A DNA stretch of 64,000 bases, taken from positions 1,240,001 to 1,304,000 of the forward strand of contig NZ_JBNAFU010000001.1 of NCBI RefSeq assembly GCF_049800835.1. Direction: 5' to 3'. Positions within the stretch are counted from its first letter, which is position 1, and the number at the start of each line of letters is the position of its first letter. Under the pieces are notes generated by a model, which searched no databases, was not told the DNA's origin, and saw only the letters and a list, made by a program, of their open reading frames with translations. The position numbers and the translations under genes are program-made. This DNA is from Dinoroseobacter sp049800835 (GTDB lineage Bacteria > Pseudomonadota > Alphaproteobacteria > Rhodobacterales > Rhodobacteraceae). This document shows positions 51,687-61,145 of the stretch, piece by piece.

Positions 51687-52082
51687 ATGACACCTGAACT
51701 CACAGCTCTCGCCACTTTGGTTGCTTTCCAGATCGTTCTTGGCATCGCCACGACCGCGGTCGTGAGCACGCGAACCGGAACGCAATACCTATATAGCTCG
51801 CGTGAAGCCACTGACGTGGACCTGACCACCGGTCTTGTCGGGCGGATGCACCGGGCGCGCATCAATACTTTCGAGGCCCTGATCTATTTCACGCCAACCG
51901 TCGCCATCATTGCCTTGGCCGACGCCAGCAGCGCAACCACAGTGGCGGCAGCTTGGACGTTTGTTGCCGCCCGCGCGCTCTACGTTTTTTGCTATGCGTT
52001 CGATCTGGTGCCGTGGCGAACATATATCTGGACTGTTGGCATATTGGCCGTGGCCGTAATGCTGGGGAGCGCTGTGCTATGA
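51687..52082 (+). CDS. MAPEG family membrane protein, first copy
   Basis: 131 residues with four membrane segments. The family pattern is seen in RMHRARINTFEALIYFTPTVAII (the conserved R...N.FE segment) and AARALYVFCYAFDLVPWRT. MAPEG proteins include glutathione-dependent transferases and peroxidases. It lies 43 bases after sucB and overlaps a second MAPEG gene by four bases. Confidence 0.85.
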   Translation: MTPELTALATLVAFQIVLGIATTAVVSTRTGTQYLYSSREATDVDLTTGLVGRMHRARINTFEALIYFTPTVAIIALADASSATTVAAAWTFVAARALYVFCYAFDLVPWRTYIWTVGILAVAVMLGSAVL

Positions 52083-52468
52083 CCCCCGAACTCACCGTCC
52101 TCGCCCTCGCGGCCCTGCTGCAAGTCGTGCAGTTCGTGCTCTACTCGATCACGGCGAACCTGCAGGTCGGGCCGAAGCGGGCGATGTCGCCGCGGGATGA
52201 GCCGATCCACCTGACCGGGGCTGCAGGCCGCCTGCAACGCGCGCTGAACAACCATTTCGAGGGGCTGATCCTCTTCACCATCGCCGTGGTGCTGGTAACC
52301 CTGTCAGACCAGTCGAGCCCGGTCACGCAGCTTTGCGCCCATGCCTATCTGATCGCCCGCATCCTCTATGTCCCGGCTTACGTGCAGGGGCTCGCCCCGT
52401 GGCGGTCCGTGATCTGGATGGTCGGCTTCCTCGCCACCGTGATCATGATCCTGGCGACGCTCCTATGA
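52079..52468 (+). CDS. MAPEG family membrane protein, second copy
   Basis: 129 residues from the ATG at 52079, overlapping the first copy. It has the same layout: RLQRALNNHFEGLILFTIAVV and IARILYVPAYVQGLAPWRSV. The two start alike (MTPELTALA and MTPELTVLA), so they are tandem duplicates that have diverged and may form a hetero-oligomer. They separate sucB from lpd. A palindromic repeat follows. Confidence 0.85.
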   Translation: MTPELTVLALAALLQVVQFVLYSITANLQVGPKRAMSPRDEPIHLTGAAGRLQRALNNHFEGLILFTIAVVLVTLSDQSSPVTQLCAHAYLIARILYVPAYVQGLAPWRSVIWMVGFLATVIMILATLL

Positions 52469-52513
52469 CTTCTTCTTTGCAAAAATACTCCGGGGGGCGG
52501 TGCGCAGCACCGC

Positions 52514-52528
52514 GGGGGCAGCGCCCCC
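52514..52528. repeat. short palindromic intergenic repeat, copy 2
   Basis: GGGGGCAGCGCCCCC identical to 19660-19674, preceded by AATACTCCGGGGGG and a GGTGCGCAGCACC hairpin, between the second MAPEG gene and lpd. It may end transcripts from sucB or cut expression into lpd. Confidence 0.7.
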
Positions 52529-52558
52529 TCCCCGCCCCAACGAAAGGAACAACGACCC

Positions 52559-53953
<1,395 letters not shown>

Positions 53954-53981
53954 CGCAAACGTGCCTCGATCCATTCTCGAC

Positions 53982-54012
53982 AAAAGGCCCTGCGCGTTGC
54001 GGGGCCTTTTTT
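53982..54012 (+). terminator. terminator of lpd
   Basis: Stem AAAAGGCCC / GGGCCTTTT followed by TTTTTT, 28 bases after the lpd stop. The next 196 bases up to the end of the convergent MscS gene contain nothing I can name. Confidence 0.88.
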
Positions 54013-54208
54013 GTTGGGGCTACTCCTTGGGTCCGATCGACGATGCCGCAAAACCGAACACTGCCCGACGACAAGGCCTTCGGATCTGTCGCAGCGCGAG
54101 GGCTGCGCTTTTCCCAGGTCAGACCTCTGCCGTATCAATTCGCCTGCTTGCCTGCCGTGCTGACAGAAGGAGCCTCAAGCTCGCTGAGCTTCCGGACAAG
54201 GCAGGTCT

Positions 54209-55837
54209 CTACCCTTGGATTCTTGCGAGGCTCCCATCCCAAGGCTGTTGCGGGATCTTGGGCTCGGGTGGGTCGGCTTCGTACGACGGTGTCATGATCT
54301 GAACGCCGTTCTCGTTGAACACGTCCACGATGTTTCGATGCAGGTCCGACAGAATGCGCGGCAAACTCGACCCGCGCGTCGTGAAGGCATTGACCTGATA
54401 ATTGATCGCGTAGTCGGCCAGTTGCGCCCAGAGGACGAAAGGTTCCGGTGACTTCTTGAGATCTCTGGTGCGCCGCGCCGCTTCAATCAGCATGGCTTCG
54501 ACCTTGTCTTGCGGTTCCTCGTATCCAATGCCGACGGTTGTGTGGACGAGCAGTCCGCGCCCATCGATCTTGCGCGAGTAGTTGACCACCTCTGAGTTCA
54601 ACAACTGTGCGTTCGGAATGCTCACCATTTCATTCTTCACGGACTTGATGAGCGTTTCCATCATCTTGATTTCCACCACATCGCCGACTTGCTCTCCGAC
54701 CTTGATACGGTCGCCGATATTGGTGCTGCGGCGATAGATAACGAATAGTCCCGCCATCATGTTGCTGACGACGGCGTTTGACCCAAGCGAGACCATGATA
54801 CCGGCGAGGATCGTCAGGCCCTGAAATGCCCGACTGTCAGATCCCGGAATAAGTGGATAGATGAACACAATGGCAATGGCGATGATGATTGCCCGGGCGA
54901 TGTTGAACGTAGGCCTTACCCAATGCGGCTCGAAATCCTTCCATTCAAAGGTTCCCGCCTCCACGTTCTCCATAAACAGGCGCAGGCCTTTTATGGAGTA
55001 TCGTGTAATGAGCAGGATAATCCCCATTGTTATGAGGTTCGGCAAGAAACCGGCGATACCCCAGGTCACGTCTATCAAGGGCTGCGAAACATAGGTCAGC
55101 AAAAGCTGCGCGAACGGCCTCGTTTGCGCAAAAGACAACAAGACGAACGTCACGTAGTAATACAGAACGAACAGGTAAAAGACCCACAAAACGATGTTTG
55201 CGGCAAAGCCGAGCAATTTGGCGACTGCTTTACCCTTCACCAGGGCGTTGGTAACTTCTTCCACCCGTGTGAAACGTCGTATCGTCAAGCGTTCCAGAAA
55301 CCCGATCACGCGCTTTCGGAGCTTCAGGAAGAGGAAGGTCAAAACGAAAAAAGCCACCGTCCACGCCATGGCAACCTGCGCGCTCTGTATCAGCGCCTCG
55401 TCGCTTCGACCTGATCTGTATCGCTCGATCGCGCCCTTTATCGCCGTCAGGTGAGTTTCGGCAAGTACCTCGAGGTCAACCTGTTCGAACTCCGCGTCCG
55501 CAGGCGTTGCCACGGACAAAAACCGCCCATTGGCCACAATAGCCAAGCCAAACTCGTTTTGCTCAACGTCGAACTCCAGCTCAATGAGTTCAGGCAATTC
55601 GGCAAGGTCCACGAGCCGGCGTTCGACATTCGACGCGCGCTCGGATGCCGGAAAAGCAGAAAGCCCCCGAAGCAGAAACAGGGTTTCACCGTCGAAAACG
55701 ACCGGTGCCGTAAAAACGCCCTCCTGAGCCTGGGGTGCAGACGGCGGTTGCTCCGCAGGTGGTGTGCCTTCTTGCGCGACGGCGATCGGTGAAAGGAACA
55801 GTGCTGTGACAAGAGCAAGAAGTTTCAACGATTTCAT
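54209..55837 (-). CDS. mechanosensitive ion channel of the MscS family
   Basis: 542 residues, longer than E. coli MscS. A signal peptide (MKSLKLLALVTALFLSPIAVAQ) and a periplasmic domain of about 130 residues precede several membrane helices. The pore-lining helix and start of the cytoplasmic domain are visible in SLGSNAVVSNMMAGLFVIYRR, NIGDRIKVGEQVGDVVEIKMM and VSIPNAQLLNSEVVNYSR. It releases solutes under osmotic downshock. Codon use here is less GC-biased than in the TCA genes, matching the rest of this accessory stretch. Confidence 0.9.
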   Translation of the reverse strand: MKSLKLLALVTALFLSPIAVAQEGTPPAEQPPSAPQAQEGVFTAPVVFDGETLFLLRGLSAFPASERASNVERRLVDLAELPELIELEFDVEQNEFGLAIVANGRFLSVATPADAEFEQVDLEVLAETHLTAIKGAIERYRSGRSDEALIQSAQVAMAWTVAFFVLTFLFLKLRKRVIGFLERLTIRRFTRVEEVTNALVKGKAVAKLLGFAANIVLWVFYLFVLYYYVTFVLLSFAQTRPFAQLLLTYVSQPLIDVTWGIAGFLPNLITMGIILLITRYSIKGLRLFMENVEAGTFEWKDFEPHWVRPTFNIARAIIIAIAIVFIYPLIPGSDSRAFQGLTILAGIMVSLGSNAVVSNMMAGLFVIYRRSTNIGDRIKVGEQVGDVVEIKMMETLIKSVKNEMVSIPNAQLLNSEVVNYSRKIDGRGLLVHTTVGIGYEEPQDKVEAMLIEAARRTRDLKKSPEPFVLWAQLADYAINYQVNAFTTRGSSLPRILSDLHRNIVDVFNENGVQIMTPSYEADPPEPKIPQQPWDGSLARIQG

Positions 55838-55942
55838 GTCGATGTCCTGTGTCGTGATGTCTGAATTCGCGTCGCAATTTCAGGATCAATGGTCATGTCG
55901 TCCACCTTCGGGCATACCCTAAGATATTAGATGCGCATCGCA

Positions 55943-56421
55943 TTACGGAAATGGGATCGAAATGCCCAATTCATCGAAACGCGCTTTCGCCTGTCCTCTA
56001 AGATTGCAGCAAACCACCCAATAATCTTGCGACATACACCAAAGGCGACAAAGGCTGTTCATCGGGCTTGCGCCTGGTTGACCGACGAACACCTGCGGTT
56101 CCGGCGTTTTGATGCCAGTCGGGTGCGCTGCGACGAGGTCTTTCTGGACGGAAATTGCCTCGTCCGCGCTGTCTGCGTAAGCCATGCCACAGATGCAACC
56201 GACGCGCCGCACAGGGGGAATTGCGCATCTGTCTCCTGTACGGCCTCCATGGAGTCCTCATACAGCAGAACAGCCTCAACTCGACGGTTCAGCGCGCGCT
56301 CTTCGCCGGGTGGGTTGAACACGACAGGAGTAGTTGATCCGGCCCCCAACGCGGCCTCGATATGGGCCGCGACTTGAAGGGGTTCGATCAGTTGACCTTC
56401 ACCACGTCCGGCAATTGCCAA
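55943..56421 (-). pseudogene. disrupted ORF region (two overlapping minus-strand frames)
   Basis: Two open frames overlap with a shift between them. The first starts near 56421, inside the end of the DUF1254 gene, and contains GEERALNRRVEAVLLYED, which resembles the end of an OmpA-type peptidoglycan-binding domain. The second (GTG at 56212 to 55943) encodes about 89 residues with five cysteines. Joining them requires a frameshift in the neighbourhood of the G-run at 56214-56218. This may be a gene remnant, a sequencing indel or two short genes. I cannot decide which. Confidence 0.35.
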
Positions 56422-57809
56422 CCGCTTTCAATCCACCCATCGGCAGGACCGTAAAGACGGAACAGCAAGAAGAAGTCTTCGCCCGTCGGGATCCAGTTGC
56501 TTTCCAGTCCTTCGGGGGCTGTTGGCGCGAAATACACGTTCGCAGACCCGTCTTCATTGACCTGCATATCGGGCAGATTCGGCGTGGCGAGCCCGACACG
56601 TTCATTGCCTTCGACAAACCCCTTGGTCTTCATGCTGTAGACGATGACAGACCAGAAATCGTCGGCAGGTGTGTCAGCCGGAACAGTCAACTTGTACGTA
56701 TCCTCGCCGTTCAGCATCTCCCCAACATTGTCCGTCAGTCCGGTCAGGTAGAATGTGCCTCCGCCGAGCTTCTTGGGAAGGTATGTGATCCACGCATAGG
56801 AACCACCCGCGCGGTCATCGATCAGCACCATGTCTTCGGTCACGTAGGGGAAACCGGCTTGCGGTTGTCCGTCTGCAAAGGCCCAGACACCCCATTGCCT
56901 GTCTTCCCAAAGCGGAACGACAGAACGCGTGATGAAATGCTCCTGCATGGTATCATAGGCGCATTGCAGGCCCTCCAGCAGAGCGGCTTGCGTCTCTTCG
57001 TCAGGGTCGAAGGGGTCCCCTCGCACCATTCCCAGCGACGCCAGCATCGCCATCATGACCTTGTCCTGCTCCAGCACGGGTTCACGCTGAATGACCGTGT
57101 TCAGATCCGTAAAGAAGGTCATATCGTAGACAGGCAACGTGTTGATCGGGTTCTCTTTCACGTCGACAAACCGGGTCGCCGGAGGGTTTTCCGCGTCCTT
57201 CAGCGCGTAAACCTTCAGCGTTTGTGCGTAGGCGGCCTGATCCGCGCTTGTCCCCCCGTCTTTGGCGATGGGGCGAAACGCGAAGTGGACACCGTAGGTA
57301 TTGGATTGAAAAACGAAGTAGCCGTCGCTCGGCACCTCGCCTTCGTATCCGGGGGGCAGGATCAGGTACTTTCCACCCTCTCCCGCGTCTTCACCGGTCG
57401 TCCCGACATCTGCCAGCGGAACCTGCCAGGCGTTCACAATCGTGCCAAAGAAAGCCGCCTTATCACCGGCCGGAGGCACATCGATGACGACCGGTTCGTC
57501 GGCCGTCATGCCACCGCCAAAAACATAAGGCGTCACATCGTTGGCGGTCAGAAAGCCATGCCGGCTGTCCATCGGTTCCGTCATGTAGGCGATTACGCCC
57601 GGCTCTGCGCCTGCATCGCGCTGGATCGCGAGCTCTATGTCATACACGCCGACAGCCGGCATGCCCCAGATCGCGGCCTCGCAAGCTCGGCGTTCGATGA
57701 GATCCCTTTGTACTTTCGATAACTCCGCTGTTGCCTGGAACGGAGCGACCGCGCAAACCGCTAACAAAGAAGCAGCACAAGCGCGCAGAAAATGTTTGCC
57801 CTTGGACAT
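56388..57809 (-). CDS. secreted DUF1254/DUF1214 domain protein
   Basis: 473 residues from the ATG at 57809 (GGGAG upstream). The signal peptide is FLRACAASLLAVCAVAPFQATA. The N-terminal half is DUF1254 (EAAIWGMPAVGVYDIELAIQ), and the C-terminal half is DUF1214 (VYSMKTKGFVEGNERVGLAT and NVYFAPTAPEGLESNWIPT). The family is widespread in bacteria and periplasmic, with no established activity. It is divergent from the AraC-type regulator gene with 91 bases between them, which suggests direct regulation. Confidence 0.88.
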   Translation of the reverse strand: MSKGKHFLRACAASLLAVCAVAPFQATAELSKVQRDLIERRACEAAIWGMPAVGVYDIELAIQRDAGAEPGVIAYMTEPMDSRHGFLTANDVTPYVFGGGMTADEPVVIDVPPAGDKAAFFGTIVNAWQVPLADVGTTGEDAGEGGKYLILPPGYEGEVPSDGYFVFQSNTYGVHFAFRPIAKDGGTSADQAAYAQTLKVYALKDAENPPATRFVDVKENPINTLPVYDMTFFTDLNTVIQREPVLEQDKVMMAMLASLGMVRGDPFDPDEETQAALLEGLQCAYDTMQEHFITRSVVPLWEDRQWGVWAFADGQPQAGFPYVTEDMVLIDDRAGGSYAWITYLPKKLGGGTFYLTGLTDNVGEMLNGEDTYKLTVPADTPADDFWSVIVYSMKTKGFVEGNERVGLATPNLPDMQVNEDGSANVYFAPTAPEGLESNWIPTGEDFFLLFRLYGPADGWIESGWQLPDVVKVN

Positions 57810-57827
57810 ACGTGTAGTCTCCCGTGA

Positions 57828-57848
57828 GTGTGCAACTTGATTGCACAC
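57828..57848. promoter_or_regulatory. candidate operator between the DUF1254 and AraC genes
   Basis: Perfect inverted repeat GTGTGCAA - CTTGA - TTGCACAC, 8-bp arms with a five-base spacer, placed in the 91-base divergent region 18 bases before the DUF1254 gene start. The neighbouring AraC-type protein is the obvious candidate binder, although that family often uses direct repeats. Confidence 0.6.
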
Positions 57849-57900
57849 ATCACAAACGAATGCGTATCATTTCACGACAGGTGTGTTTCCGGAGAATGAT

Positions 57901-58923
57901 ATGGCGCACCCGCCAATGATCACCGCGAAGGCACTCGGCGCGATGCCGCAGTTCGTTCGCGATGTCGCCGGAGAAAGACGTCTGGCAAAGGCCATGGCGG
58001 TTGCGGAGCTTCCGCAACACCTCATCGAAGAGCAAGCGGGATACATTTCCGAACATTCACTCGCAACATTCGTCGAGCAAGCGGCCCGGTCAACTGGCCA
58101 GCAGAACATCGGGATGCTTTGGTCGCCATACCTGAGCGTCACGGACTACGGGGCTTGGGGCGCGTACATTCTGTCCGCGCAGAAGCTTGGCAATGCGCTG
58201 CGCCGCGCAACTTCGGTCATGCGGTACCATTCGACAACCGACCGTGCGTGGCTCCAAGCCGCTGGCCTCCGGTCACAGTATTGCTACGAATTCGCAATTC
58301 CCGGGCACCCTGCCTACGCCGACGTGGCATTTTCCGCGATCGGCGTGATCCTCAGTATTTTCCGGGCCTATCTTGGACAGGCATGGAAGCCGACAGCAGT
58401 CCTCCTCGACTTTGAAAAAGTACCAAACTCGAAAGAGGTTGAGGATACTTTTGGCTGCCCCGTGGTCTGGAGCGCACCAAGGTTGGCTGTGGAATTCAAA
58501 AGCGCTTTGCTCTTGGCCGAGAGGAAATGCGGGGATGTGGCCGACGGTCTCGTGACAATTGAGGATATTGCGCGGGAACGCCTCGGCGGCCCGCCGGAAA
58601 CAACAGTCGGGCAGGTCGTCGCGATTGCCCGGCATCAACTCCATCACAAAGTGATCTCGATCGACGCAACCGCCCGCGCCCTTGGGATTGGGTGTCGTAC
58701 CCTTCAAAGGAAACTTGAGGATGAAGGCGCGCAATTCCGCCGCATCATTACTGATGTCAAGGTAAGCCGGGCGAAGGAGTTGCTTTCGTCACAGTCCATT
58801 CCAATCGCTGAAATCGCCTCTGCATTGGGATACGAGACGGCCAACAACTTCAGCCGGGCATTCAAGAACGCAACTGGTGTCTCGCCATCCGAGCATCGCG
58901 GATCGCGACACAAGAGGCTCTGA
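57901..58923 (+). CDS. AraC-family transcriptional regulator (OruR/ArgR-type N-terminal domain)
   Basis: 340 residues from the ATG at 57901 (GGAGA six bases away); a TTG at 57841 is in frame but lies inside the inverted repeat. The N-terminal 230 residues match the PF12625 arabinose-binding-like domain seen in OruR-type regulators (ISEHSLATFVEQAAR and SVMRYHSTTDRAWLQAAG). The C-terminal AraC double helix-turn-helix runs from SIDATARALGIGCRTLQRKL to EIASALGYETANNFSRAFK and ends GVSPSEHR. It probably controls the divergent DUF1254 gene. Confidence 0.9.
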   Translation: MAHPPMITAKALGAMPQFVRDVAGERRLAKAMAVAELPQHLIEEQAGYISEHSLATFVEQAARSTGQQNIGMLWSPYLSVTDYGAWGAYILSAQKLGNALRRATSVMRYHSTTDRAWLQAAGLRSQYCYEFAIPGHPAYADVAFSAIGVILSIFRAYLGQAWKPTAVLLDFEKVPNSKEVEDTFGCPVVWSAPRLAVEFKSALLLAERKCGDVADGLVTIEDIARERLGGPPETTVGQVVAIARHQLHHKVISIDATARALGIGCRTLQRKLEDEGAQFRRIITDVKVSRAKELLSSQSIPIAEIASALGYETANNFSRAFKNATGVSPSEHRGSRHKRL

Positions 58924-59220
58924 ACTGCCGTAACGCCCTGCATTTCACCCACTGCGACAACTCGCGTTTCTGGCATGGGGGCCGGATAACGCGCGGCGCA
59001 GGGAACCGACGACCTTGTTTCGCCACGCACGCGGCAGACGCCTTTGTTGTTGGCCTTGCGCCTGCGGGCCTCGGGCCGCGGCTCGCAGACCCGTGATCCC
59101 CCAGAACGAGAAATTTCCACCTGAGCGCGAATAAACTCCGCCGCTATCGCGTAACGCCACCACAAGGCCGGACACGGACGTCATGGCCAAGCCAAACACA
59201 TAGCGAAATGGAGTTGAAAG
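58924..59220. other. 297-base region without a recognisable gene
   Basis: Contains no credible plus-strand ORF. A minus-strand frame is open from 59165 through this region into the AraC gene, but its product is Arg/Ser-rich, basic and low in hydrophobic residues, so I do not call it. The last 30 bases hold the GGAG ribosome site of the following gene. Confidence 0.45.
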
Positions 59221-60150
59221 ATGTCTATTGTTACCAAACCAATTGGTGGAGATGGTGGAAAATCCTTTGAGATTCAGGCTGTTCGGACCATCGGATTCCG
59301 CTCGGGCAACCGGGTCGATGCGCTTATCCTGAACGGGCAGCGTCACGGTGGCGGCGGCGGCCGCGAAAGCAATGTCCTGGAGCTTCAGGGCGATGAATAC
59401 ATCGAGCACATGGAAATCTGGGCCAACAAGCACAAGAACAAATCCCGCCGCATTCACAAGGTCTTCTTGCGGACAAGCCGTGGCCGGACGCTGTCGGTGG
59501 GCAAGGCCTCCGGCACCAAGACAACCCTGTCGGGGGTGCGCATCCTTGGGCTGGGTGGCAAAAGCGGCTCGGAACTCGACAAGCTGCGCGTGCGCTACAT
59601 CAAGGAGTATACGCCGTCGGACGTGATCGAACAGGGCGCCTTGGCCGTGATCGGTGTGATCCCCCAAGGGCAGACCACGGAAACATTCGTGTCCAGCCGC
59701 GTGTCCAAGCTGTCTGCCACCAGCCTCTTTCTTGAGATCGTCTCGACCGTTGAGACCACGTCAGAGACCGGCGGCGCGGTCGGTGAGTTCACCGCCAAGG
59801 CCAGCACGACCTTCGGCCTGTCGGTCACAACCTCAACCGAGTTCCGCGAAGAGATCGAGACCGAAACCTTCGAGAGCGAGCGGATTACCTATGCGCCGCC
59901 CGCAGGCCATGTCGGGCTGGAGGTCATCCAGATCGACGTCTTCAAGGCAAGTGATGGCACTATCTGGCAGTTCCCTGTGTCGGAACCGTCGATCGTCTCC
60001 ACGCCGGTGGCCAGCTCCCCGGCGCTGTTTGCCAATGTCTATGACATGACCGGAACGCTCAGCCTGAATTTCCCGGCGCTGGCCCAGGACCGCGTCGAGA
60101 AGAACGGCCAGGACTATTACGCGCTCCGGACCGTGAAGGCGGCAGCCTGA
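59221..60150 (+). CDS. jacalin-like lectin fused to an aerolysin-like pore-forming module (predicted)
   Basis: 309 residues, no signal peptide, no cysteine. Residues 1 to about 128 read as a jacalin-type beta-prism lectin: PIGGDGGKSFEI at the start, LILNGQRHGGGGGRESNVLE, a surface loop IEHMEIWANKHKN, and a closing strand ELDKLRVRYIKEY. From about 150 on, the pattern is that of the aerolysin/ETX-MTX2 family: long alternating Ser/Thr strands (LEIVSTVETTSETGG, then FTAKASTTFGLSVTTSTEFR) flanking a turn near GGAVGEF, followed by VGLEVIQIDVF. Zebrafish Dln1/Aep1 has the same domain order and a similar length. Pore formation is inference. Confidence 0.68.
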   Translation: MSIVTKPIGGDGGKSFEIQAVRTIGFRSGNRVDALILNGQRHGGGGGRESNVLELQGDEYIEHMEIWANKHKNKSRRIHKVFLRTSRGRTLSVGKASGTKTTLSGVRILGLGGKSGSELDKLRVRYIKEYTPSDVIEQGALAVIGVIPQGQTTETFVSSRVSKLSATSLFLEIVSTVETTSETGGAVGEFTAKASTTFGLSVTTSTEFREEIETETFESERITYAPPAGHVGLEVIQIDVFKASDGTIWQFPVSEPSIVSTPVASSPALFANVYDMTGTLSLNFPALAQDRVEKNGQDYYALRTVKAAA

Positions 60151-60162
60151 GCCTTGGCACCG

Positions 60163-60192
60163 TGGCTGAGGGGTCAAAGCGCCCCTCAGCCA
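60163..60192 (+). terminator. strong hairpin after the lectin/pore gene
   Basis: Perfect 11-bp stem TGGCTGAGGGG / CCCCTCAGCCA with an eight-base loop, 12 bases after the stop codon. No U-run follows. Its strength suggests the gene is a single transcription unit. Confidence 0.7.
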
Positions 60193-60387
60193 GTGACAAT
60201 GGGGCAGCGTTTGCCGAAAAATCCGCGCAGCCCGGGCGCGGTCGGCGGACGCCAGCTCCGAAACCCCGGTTTAGCCATGCCAAGCCTGATCCCGCATTGG
60301 CACAGCCCCACCGCTTCCCTTTTTTTGCATCGAACGGGAATTTCCTGTTCAAAGACGGGGCAAGGCACGGGCAAAGGCAGATCGTTC

Positions 60388-61065
60388 ATGCATATCGGGT
60401 TAATCGGCGGCATCGGACCTGCCGCCACGGTCGCGTACTATTCAGCGTTGGTCACGGCATTCAGAGACGCCGACACGCCGCTGTCGCTGACAATATCCCA
60501 TGCGGACATCTCGGTTCTTTCGCAGAATGCAGCACAGGACAGGCGTGACGCGCAGGCAGAGGTTTTCGCGGATCATCTGACACGCCTTGCCGCTGCCGGC
60601 TGCGAAATCGGCGTGATCACGGCTCTGACCGGGCATTTTTGCCTTGAGGAAACACGCGCACGCGCGCCGATACCCGTGCTGGACGGCACCGACGTGATCG
60701 ACCGCCACTGCCAGGAAACCGGCGTAAAGGTGCTCGGCCTTCTCGGCAGCCCGACTGTTCTGAAGTCGCGGCTCTTCGGTCGGTTGACCGGGTGCAGGGT
60801 CGTGGTCCCGCAAACAGACCTCGATACCTTGGGCGCGGCCTACATGGAGGTTGCTCGCACCGGAACCTGTCTGCCGCCGCAACGCTAGATGTTCTTTCAG
60901 GCCGGGGCTTCGATGGTCGAAAACCAGAACGCCGATGCCATTTTGCTGGCAGGCACGGACCTTGGCCTCGCGTTTGACGGGCATGACCCGGGGTACCGGG
61001 TGATTGACGCGCTCGCATTGCATGTTGCGGCGCTGACCGATCTGGCCACATCCGGTCGGGGCTGA
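60388..61065 (+). pseudogene. Asp/Glu racemase-superfamily protein interrupted by an in-frame TAG
   Basis: The reading frame from ATG 60388 encodes 225 codons up to TGA at 61063, but codon 167 (60886-60888) is TAG. Both sides belong to one protein: before it HIGLIGGIGPAATVAYY and ARTGTCLPPQR, after it MFFQAGASMVENQNADAIL and LLAGTDLGLAFDGHDPGY, continuing without shift. The result is a 166-residue truncated product plus a 58-residue remainder. The usual catalytic cysteines (as in CNTxH and GCTEI of true racemases) read ITALTGHFC and LAGTDLGLA, so the intact protein may not have been a racemase. Confidence 0.82.
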
Positions 61066-61145
61066 CCCGCGGCTGTGCGCAGTGTAGGCCGGGCTTGCCC
61101 TCAGGCGCGACGCGCGGCACCATCTGCCCAACGGGGAGGGATACC

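Noticed and set aside
58704..59165. 153-codon minus-strand ORF overlapping the AraC gene end
   Set aside because: It runs antisense through the helix-turn-helix region of the regulator and its product is low-complexity and basic; treated as a chance frame or repeat.
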